DNA of 64,000 bases, from contig NZ_MVIH01000016.1 of assembly GCF_002086695.1 (NCBI RefSeq), positions 1 through 64,000 on the forward strand, in the 5' to 3' direction. Below the pieces are notes generated by a model, which was not told the DNA's origin, made no database searches, and saw nothing but the letters and a program-made list of their open reading frames with translations. Positions within the stretch are counted from its first letter, which is position 1; each line of letters starts with the position of its first letter. The DNA comes from Mycolicibacterium rhodesiae (GTDB lineage: Bacteria; Actinomycetota; Actinomycetes; Mycobacteriales; Mycobacteriaceae). This document shows positions 24,433 through 32,722 of this stretch, in pieces. A program made the translations under genes and the position numbers.

Positions 24433-25931
24433 GATTGGGCCGATCGGGGCAACCGCACCGTGAATTCGGTCAGGCCCGGCACGCTGGCCAGCTCGATGAC
24501 GCCGCCGTGAGCACGCACCACGGCCGAGGCGATCGCCAGGCCGAGGCCGGTGGACCCGCCCTTGCGGGATCGCGACGTGTCCCCGCGCGCGAATCGTTCG
24601 AACACCTCGGACTGCAGTTCCGCCGGGATGCCGGGCCCGTCGTCGACCACCCGGAGCACTGCGGCGTCGGGCTCCGCGTGCAGTGACAACGTCACCGTCG
24701 TCCCGGGTGGGGTGTGAGTGCGGGCGTTGGCCAGAAGGTTGGCCACGACCTGGTGCAATCGGGCGTCGTCGCCGATGACATACAGCGGATCCGACGGGAC
24801 GTCGAGGTTCCATTCGTGGTCGGGTCCGGCGATGTGCGCATCGCTGGCGACGTCGGCCGACAGCCGGGACAGGTCGACCGGCTGTCGTTCCAGTGGGCGC
24901 CCGGAGTCCAACCGAGCCAGCAACAGCAAGTCCTCGACGAGGTGGGTCATGCGTTCGGCCTCCGACTCCACCCGGCCCATCGCGTGCGCCACGTCGTCGG
25001 GCACCTGATCCCGTTTACGTTGTGCCAGTTCGGTGTAGCCGCGGATGGCTGCCAGGGGGGTGCGCAGCTCGTGGCTGGCATCCGCGACAAACTGGCGCAC
25101 CCGGCTCTCGCTGGCCTGTCGCGTCGACAGCGCGGTCGAGATGTGGTCGAGCATCCGATTCAGCGCCAGCCCCAGCCGGCCCACCTCGGTATAAGGATTC
25201 GCATCGGTGTCCGAGACGCGCACGGGCAGTTCCACCTCGCCACGGTCCAGCGGCAGGTTCGCCACCTCACCCGCGGTGGCCACGACCCGCGTGAGCGGCG
25301 CCAGCGCACGACGGTTGATCACGATGCCGACAGTCGTGGCCACCACCAGCGCCGCCACCGTCACCACCGCGAAGGTCAGCGCGACTCGCAACAACGTCGC
25401 GTTGAGATTGACCAGACTCAGCCCGATCACCAGCGTCTCACCGGTCAGCCTGCTGCGAACCGCGACCACCCGGTAGTCGCCGAGGCCGTCGAGGTTGCGC
25501 GTGACTGGGCGGCGTTGCTCAGCGTTCCGGGTGAGTTCGGCTGTCGCGCCGGACGGTACCGGCGCGCGCACGCCGCCCGGACCGAGCAGACCCGCGTCGC
25601 TGGCGGTGCCATCGGTGATCACGGCCGCGACCATTCCGATCGGCTGTCCGGGAGCGTCCAGGAACTGCGGCCCCGGCCCGGGCCGCGGCCACGGTGGCCG
25701 GTTGTCGCGCAACGCGGGCGGTAGCGGTGGCGGTAGCGGTTCGCCGTAGATGATGGCCGACCGGTGGGCGGTCTCGCGCAGCTGGTTGTCGACCTCGCCG
25801 ATCAAATACTGGTGCAGCGCAAGGATTGTCACCGCCCCGATACCGAAGCAGACGACCAGCAGCAGACACAGCTGACCGATCAGCAGCCGTGCGCTCAGAG
25901 ACCTGGTGTTAGCTCGCAGGTTTGAGAACAT
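24429..25931 (-). CDS. tcrY: Sensor histidine kinase TcrY
   Basis: 500 residues. Two membrane segments (about 15-40 and 183-206) enclose a 140-residue extracytoplasmic sensor rich in Pro. It is followed by a HAMP domain, the dimerisation/phosphoacceptor helix ASHELRTPLAAIRGY with His287, and an ATPase domain with NLLANARTHTPPG (N box), DDGPGIP (G1) and GSTGLGLAI (G2). The start overlaps the tcrX stop by 23 bases. The position matches Rv3764c. Its signal is unknown; coupling to glycosyltransferases suggests that it monitors the envelope. Confidence 0.92.
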   Translation of the reverse strand: MFSNLRANTRSLSARLLIGQLCLLLVVCFGIGAVTILALHQYLIGEVDNQLRETAHRSAIIYGEPLPPPLPPALRDNRPPWPRPGPGPQFLDAPGQPIGMVAAVITDGTASDAGLLGPGGVRAPVPSGATAELTRNAEQRRPVTRNLDGLGDYRVVAVRSRLTGETLVIGLSLVNLNATLLRVALTFAVVTVAALVVATTVGIVINRRALAPLTRVVATAGEVANLPLDRGEVELPVRVSDTDANPYTEVGRLGLALNRMLDHISTALSTRQASESRVRQFVADASHELRTPLAAIRGYTELAQRKRDQVPDDVAHAMGRVESEAERMTHLVEDLLLLARLDSGRPLERQPVDLSRLSADVASDAHIAGPDHEWNLDVPSDPLYVIGDDARLHQVVANLLANARTHTPPGTTVTLSLHAEPDAAVLRVVDDGPGIPAELQSEVFERFARGDTSRSRKGGSTGLGLAIASAVVRAHGGVIELASVPGLTEFTVRLPRSAQS

Positions 25932-26643
25932 AGCCCGCGCCGCGCAACGTGTGGATCATCGGATCGCGGCCGCTGTCGATCTTCTTACGCAGGTATGAGA
26001 TGTACAGCTCGACGATGTTGGACCGACCCCCGAAGTCATAGCTCCACACCCGGTCCAGAATCTGGGCTTTCGACAACACCCGCTTGGGGTTGCGCATCAG
26101 GAAGCGAAGCAGCTCGAACTCGGTGGATGTCAGCGAGACCGGTTCACCGCCTCGGGTCACCTCGTGGCTGTCCTCGTCGAGCACCAGGTCGCCCACCACG
26201 ATCTGCGCACCGCTGTCCTCGGTGGTCACGCCGGTACGGCGCAGCAGGGCCCGCAGCCGCAGCACGACCTCTTCGATGGAGAACGGCTTGGTGACGTAGT
26301 CGTCACCGCCCGCCGTCAGCCCGGCGATGCGATCCTCCAACGCGTCTTTCGCGGTCAACAGCAGTACCGGCAGCTGGGGGTTCTGTTCGCGCAGCTTGCG
26401 CAATACATCCAGTCCGCTCATGTCGGGCAGCATGATGTCGAGCACCACGGCGTCGGGTCGCGCGCTACGGGCCGCGGTGATCGCCGACGCACCGTCGGCG
26501 GCGGTGGCGATGGTCCAACCCTCGTAGCGCAGTGCCATCGACACCATCTCGGCCAGCACCGTCTCGTCGTCCACCACCAGGACGGTGATGGGGTTTCCGT
26601 CGGCTCGGCGCATCACGACACGTTCCGCCGCTGAAGAGGTCAT
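25909..26643 (-). CDS. tcrX: OmpR-family response regulator TcrX
   Basis: 244 residues; ATG at codon 11 is an alternative start. The receiver domain has Asp25/Asp26, phosphoacceptor Asp69 in VVLDIMLPDMSG, a Thr switch in LLLTAKD and Lys in DYVTKPF. The winged-helix DNA-binding domain contains LTSTEFELLRFLMRNPKRVLS and ends RGAGYVLKPAS. It is phosphorylated by TcrY and likely controls its own operon. A 9-base direct repeat with an 11-base period lies 30-49 bases upstream, a spacing typical of OmpR-family tandem sites. Homologue of Rv3765c. Confidence 0.93.
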   Translation of the reverse strand: MTSSAAERVVMRRADGNPITVLVVDDETVLAEMVSMALRYEGWTIATAADGASAITAARSARPDAVVLDIMLPDMSGLDVLRKLREQNPQLPVLLLTAKDALEDRIAGLTAGGDDYVTKPFSIEEVVLRLRALLRRTGVTTEDSGAQIVVGDLVLDEDSHEVTRGGEPVSLTSTEFELLRFLMRNPKRVLSKAQILDRVWSYDFGGRSNIVELYISYLRKKIDSGRDPMIHTLRGAGYVLKPAS

Positions 26644-26672
26644 GTTCTCCAGTATGAGAGCGGCGATGGGTG

Positions 26673-26692
26673 GTTCCTATGGCGTTCCTATG
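26673..26692. promoter_or_regulatory. Direct repeat upstream of tcrX, candidate TcrX box
   Basis: GTTCCTATG occurs at 26673-26681 and again at 26684-26692, an exact 11-base period (one helical turn). On the tcrX strand it reads CATAGGAACGCCATAGGAAC. It lies in the 130-base divergent region between tcrX and the exported protein at 26774 and could control both. Confidence 0.6.
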
Positions 26693-26773
26693 CCCCCGCT
26701 GTGAAACCTGATCCACAGAACGGGCTGATCGCGCACACAGCGGACACACAGCTTGGCTGCCCACCGTGGGGTC

Positions 26774-27244
26774 ATGAGTGTCGAACAGCAGCCGGTGTGG
26801 GGTGCGCCCGCCGAGCACCCCAAGACCTGGTCGAACCGCACGACGGCGGCTGCGGTGGGTATCGCCGCCGCACTCGCCGTGGTCGGTGGCGTGGTCATCT
26901 ACGCCACCGCAGGCAGCGGCGACGGCCACGCGGGCGGCCCACCCGGTTGGGGTGGCGGCGGCCCGGGCGGTCCCGGCGGGTTCCAGCGGTCGCTGCACGG
27001 CGAGAGCGTCGTCTCCGACGGCAAAGGCGGCTTCAGCACCGAACTCACCCAGACCGGCGACGTCACCGCCGCGTCCGACAGCTCGGTGACGGTCCGCAGC
27101 CAGGACGGCTTCAGCCAGACCTATGTGCTGAACACCGACACCCGTAAGCCATCACAGCCGCTGCAGACCGGCACGCAGGTGTCGGTGCGCGCGACAGAAC
27201 AGGACGGCGCGGCTACAGCGACGATGGTGATGCCCGCCAGATAA
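26774..27244 (+). CDS. Membrane-anchored small protein with DUF5666-like domain
   Basis: 156 residues from ATG 26774. A short cytoplasmic start, one membrane segment (about 27-46), then a Gly/Pro-rich linker (GGPPGWGGGGPGGPGG) and an exported beta domain of about 75 residues (GDVTAASDSSVTVRSQDG and the C-terminal GTQVSVRATEQDG) that resembles DUF5666 folds. It is divergent from tcrX across the direct-repeat promoter, so it is a likely TcrX target. Function unknown. The Gly-rich linker resembles those in the GT39 enzyme of the same locus. Confidence 0.72.
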   Translation: MSVEQQPVWGAPAEHPKTWSNRTTAAAVGIAAALAVVGGVVIYATAGSGDGHAGGPPGWGGGGPGGPGGFQRSLHGESVVSDGKGGFSTELTQTGDVTAASDSSVTVRSQDGFSQTYVLNTDTRKPSQPLQTGTQVSVRATEQDGAATATMVMPAR

Positions 27245-27251
27245 TTTGGCG

Positions 27252-27629
27252 GTGAACTTTTTCGAGGTCATCGAGACGGTGGGCAAGGCGATCGACGCGA
27301 CGGGGGTCGCCGTGATCGCGATCGGCGCGCTGCTCTCGGCCACGGGAGTGCTGCGCCGGTTGCGGACCGGGGACGCCTACCGGGCGTTCCGCCAGCAGCT
27401 CGGGCGATCGATCCTGCTGGGCCTGGAGCTTCTGGTCGCCGCGGACATCATCAGAACCGTCGCAGTCACACCGGATGCCCGCAGTGTGGCGGTGCTGGCG
27501 GGCATTGTCCTGATCCGGACGTTCCTGAGTTTCTCGCTGGAGTTGGAGATCACCGGCTACTGGCCGTGGCAGAAGAACCGCCAGCCGCAGGCCGCCACGG
27601 ACCCTGCCGGGCAGTCCGCCACGACCTGA
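27252..27629 (+). CDS. DUF1622 family membrane protein
   Basis: 125 residues from GTG 27252; TTG 27246, two codons earlier, is possible. Three membrane segments are visible (about 12-35, 52-70 and 76-96), with the conserved stretch YRAFRQQLGRSILLGLELLVAADIIRT of DUF1622 proteins between and within them. It begins seven bases after the upstream gene, so it is co-transcribed with the DUF5666-like protein. No function is established for this family. Confidence 0.8.
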   Translation: MNFFEVIETVGKAIDATGVAVIAIGALLSATGVLRRLRTGDAYRAFRQQLGRSILLGLELLVAADIIRTVAVTPDARSVAVLAGIVLIRTFLSFSLELEITGYWPWQKNRQPQAATDPAGQSATT

Positions 27630-27646
27630 CGCCAACAGTTCGCAAG

Positions 27647-27670
27647 GATGCGGGTATGGATGCGGGTATG
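27647..27670 (+). repeat. Tandem 12-bp duplication at a start codon
   Basis: GATGCGGGTATG is present twice in a row. It gives two in-frame ATG codons (27656 and 27668) for the ThrE-like gene, so gain or loss of one unit would not change the frame. Confidence 0.7.
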
Positions 27671-28984
27671 GACGACAGGCGACGGGCTCGGCGCACACGG
27701 ATCTTCGACGCGATCCGCAAGATTCCCCCGGAGCCGCTGGGTCCACCGGACTCGCACGACCAGGTGGAAGTGGCGGCGATGCTGCGGGAGATCGGCATCG
27801 CCCTGCTCGAAGTGGAGCAGCCCACTCAGCTGGTGTATGCCCGGCTGCTGGAAATCGCCGCGCAGTACACCACCGCGCCGGTGCGCATCGTCGTACTCCC
27901 CACCGTGCTGATGATCCAGGTGGGCACCGTCGCCTACGAGGTGGACACCTCCACCACCTACTCGGTGCAGCTGAACATGGCCGGCCGCATCGACGACATC
28001 GCCAGTCTGGCGTCCGTCGGCGCGATCACACCCGCCGACGCGGTCGAGTCGACGAAGCGGGCGCGCGCCCTGCGCCCGCGATTCGGCCCGATCGCCACAA
28101 CCCTCGGATATGCCGTCACCACAGTCGGTTTCGGCATGGTCATCAATCCGACTTGGGCCTCGCTGCCGGGTTACGTGTTCCTCGGCTTGGTGGTCGGCGC
28201 GATCGCCCTACTCGGACGCCCGTTCCCGTCGCTGAGCCCGGTGCTGCCCACGCTGGCCGCGATGATCGTGACGATGCTGGCGACGTGGTTCGTGGCCGAT
28301 ACCGCCAATGACGGTCTGTTGCGGGTGATCGCGCCGGCCCTGGTGGCGATGTTGCCCGGCATGTCGCTGACGATCGGTGCGATGGAGTTGGCCAGCAACC
28401 AGCTGATCGGCGGCACCAGTCGGCTGGTCTACGGCATCGCTCAGTTGGCGCTTCTGGTGTTCGGCGTCGCGTTGGGTGTACATGTCGCCGGGGAGGTGCT
28501 TCCGCAGACACCGTCGACCCAGATGGGGCCGTGGGCGCTGTATGTGGCGATCATCGTGGTTGGGTTCGGGCTGTACGTCTACCTGTCCGCGCCAAAGGGT
28601 TCGCTGATGTGGTTGATGGCCGCGATCGCGGTCGCGCTGGTGGGCCAGGCGATCGCCGGAAAGTTCGTGGCGGCAGCGTATTCCGGCTTCATCGGTGCGT
28701 TCCTGACGGTGCCGTTCGCGATGCTGGCATCCCGGATCAAGACCTCACCCCCGGCGATCGTGATGATGCTTGCGGCGTTCTGGGCGCTGGTCCCCGGCGC
28801 GCTGAGCTTCGAGTCTGTGAGTCAGGCCGCCACCGGCGGCAACATCGGCGTGGCCAGCCTGGGCGTGACCGGAGCGGCGATCCTGTCCATCGCGCTGGGC
28901 ACCGTGATCGGCTGGAGCGTGTTCCGCACCATCGATGCCCGGTTGCCCTGGCCGAAGGGATTGGCTCAACCAACCGTACGGTAG
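27656..28984 (+). CDS. ThrE-type threonine/serine exporter family protein
   Basis: 442 residues from ATG 27656, or 438 from ATG 27668. The N-terminal domain (about 40-130) carries the ThrE signature around ALLEVEQPTQLVYARLLEIAAQY and VLPTVLMIQVG, followed by about ten membrane segments split into the usual ThrE halves. Members such as Corynebacterium ThrE export L-threonine and L-serine; M. tuberculosis Rv3737 is related. Substrate here is inferred from family only. The following kinase gene starts 11 bases after the stop. Confidence 0.86.
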   Translation: MDAGMDDRRRARRTRIFDAIRKIPPEPLGPPDSHDQVEVAAMLREIGIALLEVEQPTQLVYARLLEIAAQYTTAPVRIVVLPTVLMIQVGTVAYEVDTSTTYSVQLNMAGRIDDIASLASVGAITPADAVESTKRARALRPRFGPIATTLGYAVTTVGFGMVINPTWASLPGYVFLGLVVGAIALLGRPFPSLSPVLPTLAAMIVTMLATWFVADTANDGLLRVIAPALVAMLPGMSLTIGAMELASNQLIGGTSRLVYGIAQLALLVFGVALGVHVAGEVLPQTPSTQMGPWALYVAIIVVGFGLYVYLSAPKGSLMWLMAAIAVALVGQAIAGKFVAAAYSGFIGAFLTVPFAMLASRIKTSPPAIVMMLAAFWALVPGALSFESVSQAATGGNIGVASLGVTGAAILSIALGTVIGWSVFRTIDARLPWPKGLAQPTVR

Positions 28985-28994
28985 GTTCACCTGG

Positions 28995-30023
28995 GTGGAT
29001 GAGCTGAGCGCGGTCAGCGCATGGATGTCGGAACAGGGCCTCGGTGACGGCCCGCTTGACAACGTCTCCGAAATCACCGGCGGCACCCAGAACGTCATGC
29101 TCCGTTTCACCCGTTCGGGTCGCGAGTACGTGTTCCGCCGGGGACCCCGCCACCTCCGCCCGGTGAGCAACAAGGTGATCCTGCGCGAGACCCGGGTGCT
29201 GCACGCGCTGGCCGCTACCGATGTCCCCCACCCGCGAATGATCGCGGTGTGCGACGACACCGCCGTGCTCGGCGATGCGGTGTTCTATCTGATGGAGCCC
29301 GTTGACGGCTTCAACGCCGGCTCGATGCTGCCGCCACTGCACGCCGGTGATGCCGGCATCCGGCACGGGATGGGACTGTCGATGGCCGAGGCGGCCGCCA
29401 AGCTCGGTGCCGTCGACCACGTCGCGGTCGGTCTGTCCGACTTCGGTAAGCCGGACGGATTCCTGGAACGTCAAGTGCCGCGGTGGCTTTCCGAGCTCGA
29501 GTCCTACAGCGGGTTCGACAACTATCCGGGACCCGATATCGGCGATGTCGACGCCGTCGCCTCCTGGCTGCAGCAGAAGCAGCCCACCGACTGGCAGCCG
29601 GGCATCATGCACGGCGACTACCACGCGGCCAACGTTATGTTCTCGCCGACCGGCCCCGAGGTGGTGGCCATCGTCGACTGGGAGATGTGCACCATCGGCG
29701 ATCCGCTGCTGGATCTGGCCTGGATGCTGGCCACCTGGTATGCGCCCGGCCGTGATTCGGTGCTGGGCAACGCTCTGATGGGCGCCGGCGGTCTGGCCAC
29801 CCCCGATGAGCTGATCGAGCGGTACGCACAGAACACCACCCGCGACCTGTCCAACATCGACTGGTACACCGTGCTCGCGTGTTTCAAGCTCGGCATCATC
29901 CTCGAGGGATCGAATGCCCGTGCCGCCGCAGGGCTGGCACCCAAGGAAGTCGGCGACCATCTACACATCGCGACCGTGCGCTTGTTCGAGCGTGCCCTAG
30001 CTCTCATGGAGGGACAACGATGA
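28995..30023 (+). CDS. APH-family kinase of a second kinase/dehydrogenase/SDR module
   Basis: 342 residues from GTG 28995, directly after the exporter stop; a longer frame from 28935 lies inside that gene. Motifs: GGTQNVMLRF (nucleotide loop, 29-38), HGDYHAAN (catalytic, 206-213) and VDWEMCTIGDP (227-237). The stop overlaps the dehydrogenase ATG by four bases. It is the third paralogue in the window and is closest in layout to the one at 10640 (DFGKPDGF, TIGDPLLD). A hydroxyacyl-CoA substrate is inferred from this pairing. Confidence 0.87.
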   Translation: MDELSAVSAWMSEQGLGDGPLDNVSEITGGTQNVMLRFTRSGREYVFRRGPRHLRPVSNKVILRETRVLHALAATDVPHPRMIAVCDDTAVLGDAVFYLMEPVDGFNAGSMLPPLHAGDAGIRHGMGLSMAEAAAKLGAVDHVAVGLSDFGKPDGFLERQVPRWLSELESYSGFDNYPGPDIGDVDAVASWLQQKQPTDWQPGIMHGDYHAANVMFSPTGPEVVAIVDWEMCTIGDPLLDLAWMLATWYAPGRDSVLGNALMGAGGLATPDELIERYAQNTTRDLSNIDWYTVLACFKLGIILEGSNARAAAGLAPKEVGDHLHIATVRLFERALALMEGQR

Positions 30024-31198
30024 TCGATTTCGAGATTCCCGACGACCTGGCCGCGCTGCGCGATGAGATCCGCGCGTTCGTCGTCGAGAAAATCGTTCCC
30101 TACGAGCGAGATCCACGCGTCACCCGGCACGGCCCCAACGAGGACCTGCGCACCGAGTTGGTGGGGCTGGCCCGCGACGCCGGCCTGCTGACGTTCCAGG
30201 CTCCGCACCGCTTCGGAGGGCGTGAGCCGTCGCACCGCGAGCAGGCGGTGTTGTTCGAGGCGGCCGGCTGGTCGACGCTGGGTCCGGTCGCGCTGAACTG
30301 CGCGGCGCCCGATGAGGGCAACATGTACCTGCTGTCCAAGATCGCGACCGAGGAGCAGGCCGACGAGTTCTTGGTTCCGGTGATCGACGGCCGCCAGCGC
30401 TCGGTGTTCGCGATGACCGAACCCGGCGGCGCCGGATCAGATCCGAATCAGCTTGCCACCGAAGCTATTTTCGACGGCACCGACTATGTGATCAACGGAC
30501 GCAAGTGGCTGATCACCGGAGCCAACAAAGCGCGGACGTGGATCATCATGGCGCGAGTTGCGCCGAATGCGCATGGCCCCGACGGCCCGACCCTGTTCTT
30601 GTGCGATGGCCAGACGCCGGGCATCGAGCTCGAGCGCGTGATGGACACCATGGACCGCAATTACGTGGAGGGCCACGGCGTTGTGCGGTTCAACGACCTG
30701 CGACTGCCGGCCGCCACCGTTCTGGGCGAAGTGGGCCAGGCACTGCGCTACGCCCAACTGCGCCTGGCGCCAGCACGTTTGACGCACTGCATGCGTTGGC
30801 TGGGCGCGGCATCGCGGGCGCAGTCGATCGCTATCGAACATGCCCGGACCCGAACCGGTTTCGGCAAGCCGCTCGGCGAACACCAGGGTGTCAGCTTCAT
30901 GCTGGCCGACAACGAGATCGCCCTGCAGCAGTGCCGGCTGGCGATCTGGTGGGCCTGCTGGACGCTGGACGGGGGCGCCAAGGGACGCCACGAGAGCTCC
31001 ATGGTCAAGGCTTACGTGTCCGAGGAGCTGTTCAAGGTGGCCGACCGATGCGTGCAAATCCTGGGCGGTATGGGCATCTCCGACGAAACCCCGGTCGGTG
31101 CAATCTTTTCCGACATGCGGGCGTTCCGGCTCTATGACGGCCCCACCGAAGTCCATAAGTATGCGATCGCCCGCCAGGTGCTGAGGAACCCGTCATGA
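30020..31198 (+). CDS. Acyl-CoA dehydrogenase family protein (LvaC/ACAD10/11-like)
   Basis: 392 residues from ATG 30020, with GGAGGG 11 bases upstream. FAD-contact stretches are FAMTEPGGAGSDP (about 131-143) and VINGRKWLITGAN. The C-terminal helix holds QILGGMGISDE and the end motif LYDGPTEVHK, with DGPTE in place of YEGT. Start and stop both overlap neighbours by four bases (kinase before, SDR after), so the three proteins are made together. A role in removing phosphate from phosphorylated acyl-CoA is inferred from the ACAD10/11 and LvaC analogy. Confidence 0.9.
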   Translation: MIDFEIPDDLAALRDEIRAFVVEKIVPYERDPRVTRHGPNEDLRTELVGLARDAGLLTFQAPHRFGGREPSHREQAVLFEAAGWSTLGPVALNCAAPDEGNMYLLSKIATEEQADEFLVPVIDGRQRSVFAMTEPGGAGSDPNQLATEAIFDGTDYVINGRKWLITGANKARTWIIMARVAPNAHGPDGPTLFLCDGQTPGIELERVMDTMDRNYVEGHGVVRFNDLRLPAATVLGEVGQALRYAQLRLAPARLTHCMRWLGAASRAQSIAIEHARTRTGFGKPLGEHQGVSFMLADNEIALQQCRLAIWWACWTLDGGAKGRHESSMVKAYVSEELFKVADRCVQILGGMGISDETPVGAIFSDMRAFRLYDGPTEVHKYAIARQVLRNPS

Positions 31199-31956
31199 GC
31201 ATCCTTGATTCGTTCCGGCTCGACGACAAGGTCGTCATCGTCACCGGCGCGTCGTCGGGTTTGGGCGTGTCGTTCGCGCAGGCCTTCGCCGAAGCAGGCG
31301 CCCACCTGGTGCTGGGGGCTCGACGAGTCGAACAGATGGCGGGCACTGCGGCCCTGGTCGAGGAGGCCGGCCGCAAGGTGTACACCCGCAAGACCGATGT
31401 CGTCGACCCCGATCAGTGCGAACAACTCGTCGAGTCGGCGATGAAGGTATTTGGCCGAGTGGACGTGTTGGTCAACAACGCCGGCGTGGGAACCGCTGTG
31501 CCGGCCACCCGCGAGACGCCCGAACAGTTCCGCAAGGTGGTCGACGTCAACCTCAACGGTTCGTACTGGATGGCACAGGCGTGCGGCCGGGTCATGCAAC
31601 CCGGAAGCTCAATCATCAATATTTCCAGCATTCTTGGCATCACCACGGGTGGTTTGCCGCAGGCCGCGTACAGCGCGTCGAAGGCAGCCGTAATAGGACT
31701 CACCCGGGATCTGGCCCAACAGTGGGGGCCGCGCAAGGGAATTCGCGTCAATGCCCTGGCTCCCGGGTTTTTCCAGAGCGAGATGACCGACGAATATCAG
31801 CCCGGCTACCTGGAGACACAGCTACCGCGAGTCATGGTGGGCAGGATGGGTGATCCCGCCGAATTGGCCGCTACCGCAGTGTGGCTGGCATCACCGGCCG
31901 GTGGATACGTGACGGGCCAGACAATTATCGTCGACGGTGGCTTGACCATCACGTAG
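31195..31956 (+). CDS. SDR-family oxidoreductase of the second module
   Basis: 253 residues, ATG overlapping the dehydrogenase stop (ATGA). Cofactor motif TGASSGLG at 17-24, NNAG near 94-97, catalytic Ser144, Tyr159 and Lys163 (YSASK). The C-terminal VDGGLTIT is standard for the family. By position it corresponds to LvaD-type 3-hydroxyacyl-CoA dehydrogenases acting after the kinase and dehydrogenase-like steps. It is the last gene of the module; 90 bases without a recognisable gene follow. Confidence 0.9.
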   Translation: MSILDSFRLDDKVVIVTGASSGLGVSFAQAFAEAGAHLVLGARRVEQMAGTAALVEEAGRKVYTRKTDVVDPDQCEQLVESAMKVFGRVDVLVNNAGVGTAVPATRETPEQFRKVVDVNLNGSYWMAQACGRVMQPGSSIINISSILGITTGGLPQAAYSASKAAVIGLTRDLAQQWGPRKGIRVNALAPGFFQSEMTDEYQPGYLETQLPRVMVGRMGDPAELAATAVWLASPAGGYVTGQTIIVDGGLTIT

Positions 31957-32046
31957 TGATAACGATCACGCGGCGATTCGGGGCCTCTCAGGGCTCTCAC
32001 ACGATTGCGACATCCATCTTTAAGAAGGGTCTGGGACGCTCGAGCG

Positions 32047-32316
32047 ATGTGGATGAACCTGTACGCGGTGTCGGCGGTCATCGTTGCTGTCGTCACCTGG
32101 CTGGTCAGTCCGCACTTTCAGTCATCTGATCCGCCGAGCGACGCCGCCCGCGGTTTCTGGTCCGTCGTAGCTGGTGTGCTGTGGCCCGTCATCGTGGTTG
32201 GCGCCGTCCAATTGGTGGCTGTCCGCTACGTCGTGCAGCGGTTGCGTTCCGAACCGGTCGAGGTGACCGATCTGCCCCCGCCGGCGGTCCTGCAGGAAGC
32301 CTGCTCGCGTTCCTGA
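32047..32316 (+). CDS. Small membrane protein, unknown function
   Basis: 89 residues from ATG 32047. Two hydrophobic segments (about 4-20 and 37-60) are joined by a polar loop, with a cytoplasmic tail ending in a short acidic/proline stretch (VEVTDLPPPAVL). The composition matches its neighbours. No family recognised. It is isolated by about 90 bases on each side. The call rests on its codon pattern and membrane topology, so it is moderately supported. Confidence 0.6.
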   Translation: MWMNLYAVSAVIVAVVTWLVSPHFQSSDPPSDAARGFWSVVAGVLWPVIVVGAVQLVAVRYVVQRLRSEPVEVTDLPPPAVLQEACSRS

Positions 32317-32412
32317 CGGCCGGGCAGTTCGACCGTCCGAGAATTTGCGTCGTATCTGCGACACCTCTTGCCGACATCGGCGATTATTGACGCCTACCGA
32401 AGAGGAGATCTC

Positions 32413-32712
32413 GTGACGGTGCGCGAAAGACTGGTGTCGGCGGCCCTTGCAACCGCGACGATGGCCGCGATCATGCTCTCGGCAGCCGCGACCGCCGCGG
32501 CTGACGACTCGGGCAGCGGCCTGTTGTGGCCGGATCCCACCGAGCCGTATTACTGGGATGCGAATGAGAACGCCGGCGGTACCGGGCCTGCGCCGCTTCC
32601 GACCGATGATCTGTATTGGAAGGAAGGCCAAGACGCCGGCGGCACGGGCAACGCTCCTCAGCCGAGCGGTCCCGAGTACACCGACGAGGGTGCGAACGCC
32701 GGGGCCGTCTAG
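32413..32712 (+). CDS. Small secreted protein with 21-residue repeats
   Basis: 99 residues from GTG 32413, with GAGGAG at 32402. A signal peptide (hydrophobic about 8-28, AAATAAA then DD) is followed by about 68 residues built from an imperfect 21-residue repeat with aromatic anchors at Tyr47, Tyr68 and Tyr89. The units share Y-(W)-x-x-x-x-(D/N)-A-G-G-T-G-x-A-P. The mature chain is acidic and Gly/Pro-rich. No cysteine or enzyme motif. Function unknown; export is inferred from the N-terminus. Confidence 0.68.
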   Translation: MTVRERLVSAALATATMAAIMLSAAATAAADDSGSGLLWPDPTEPYYWDANENAGGTGPAPLPTDDLYWKEGQDAGGTGNAPQPSGPEYTDEGANAGAV

Positions 32713-32722
32713 CCCCGGTGGG

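Noticed and set aside
24433..24813. N-terminal extension of the second GT39 gene into tcrY
   Set aside because: The extension is Arg/His/Gly-rich and antisense-like. ATG 24432 with a four-base overlap to tcrY gives a normal membrane-protein start.
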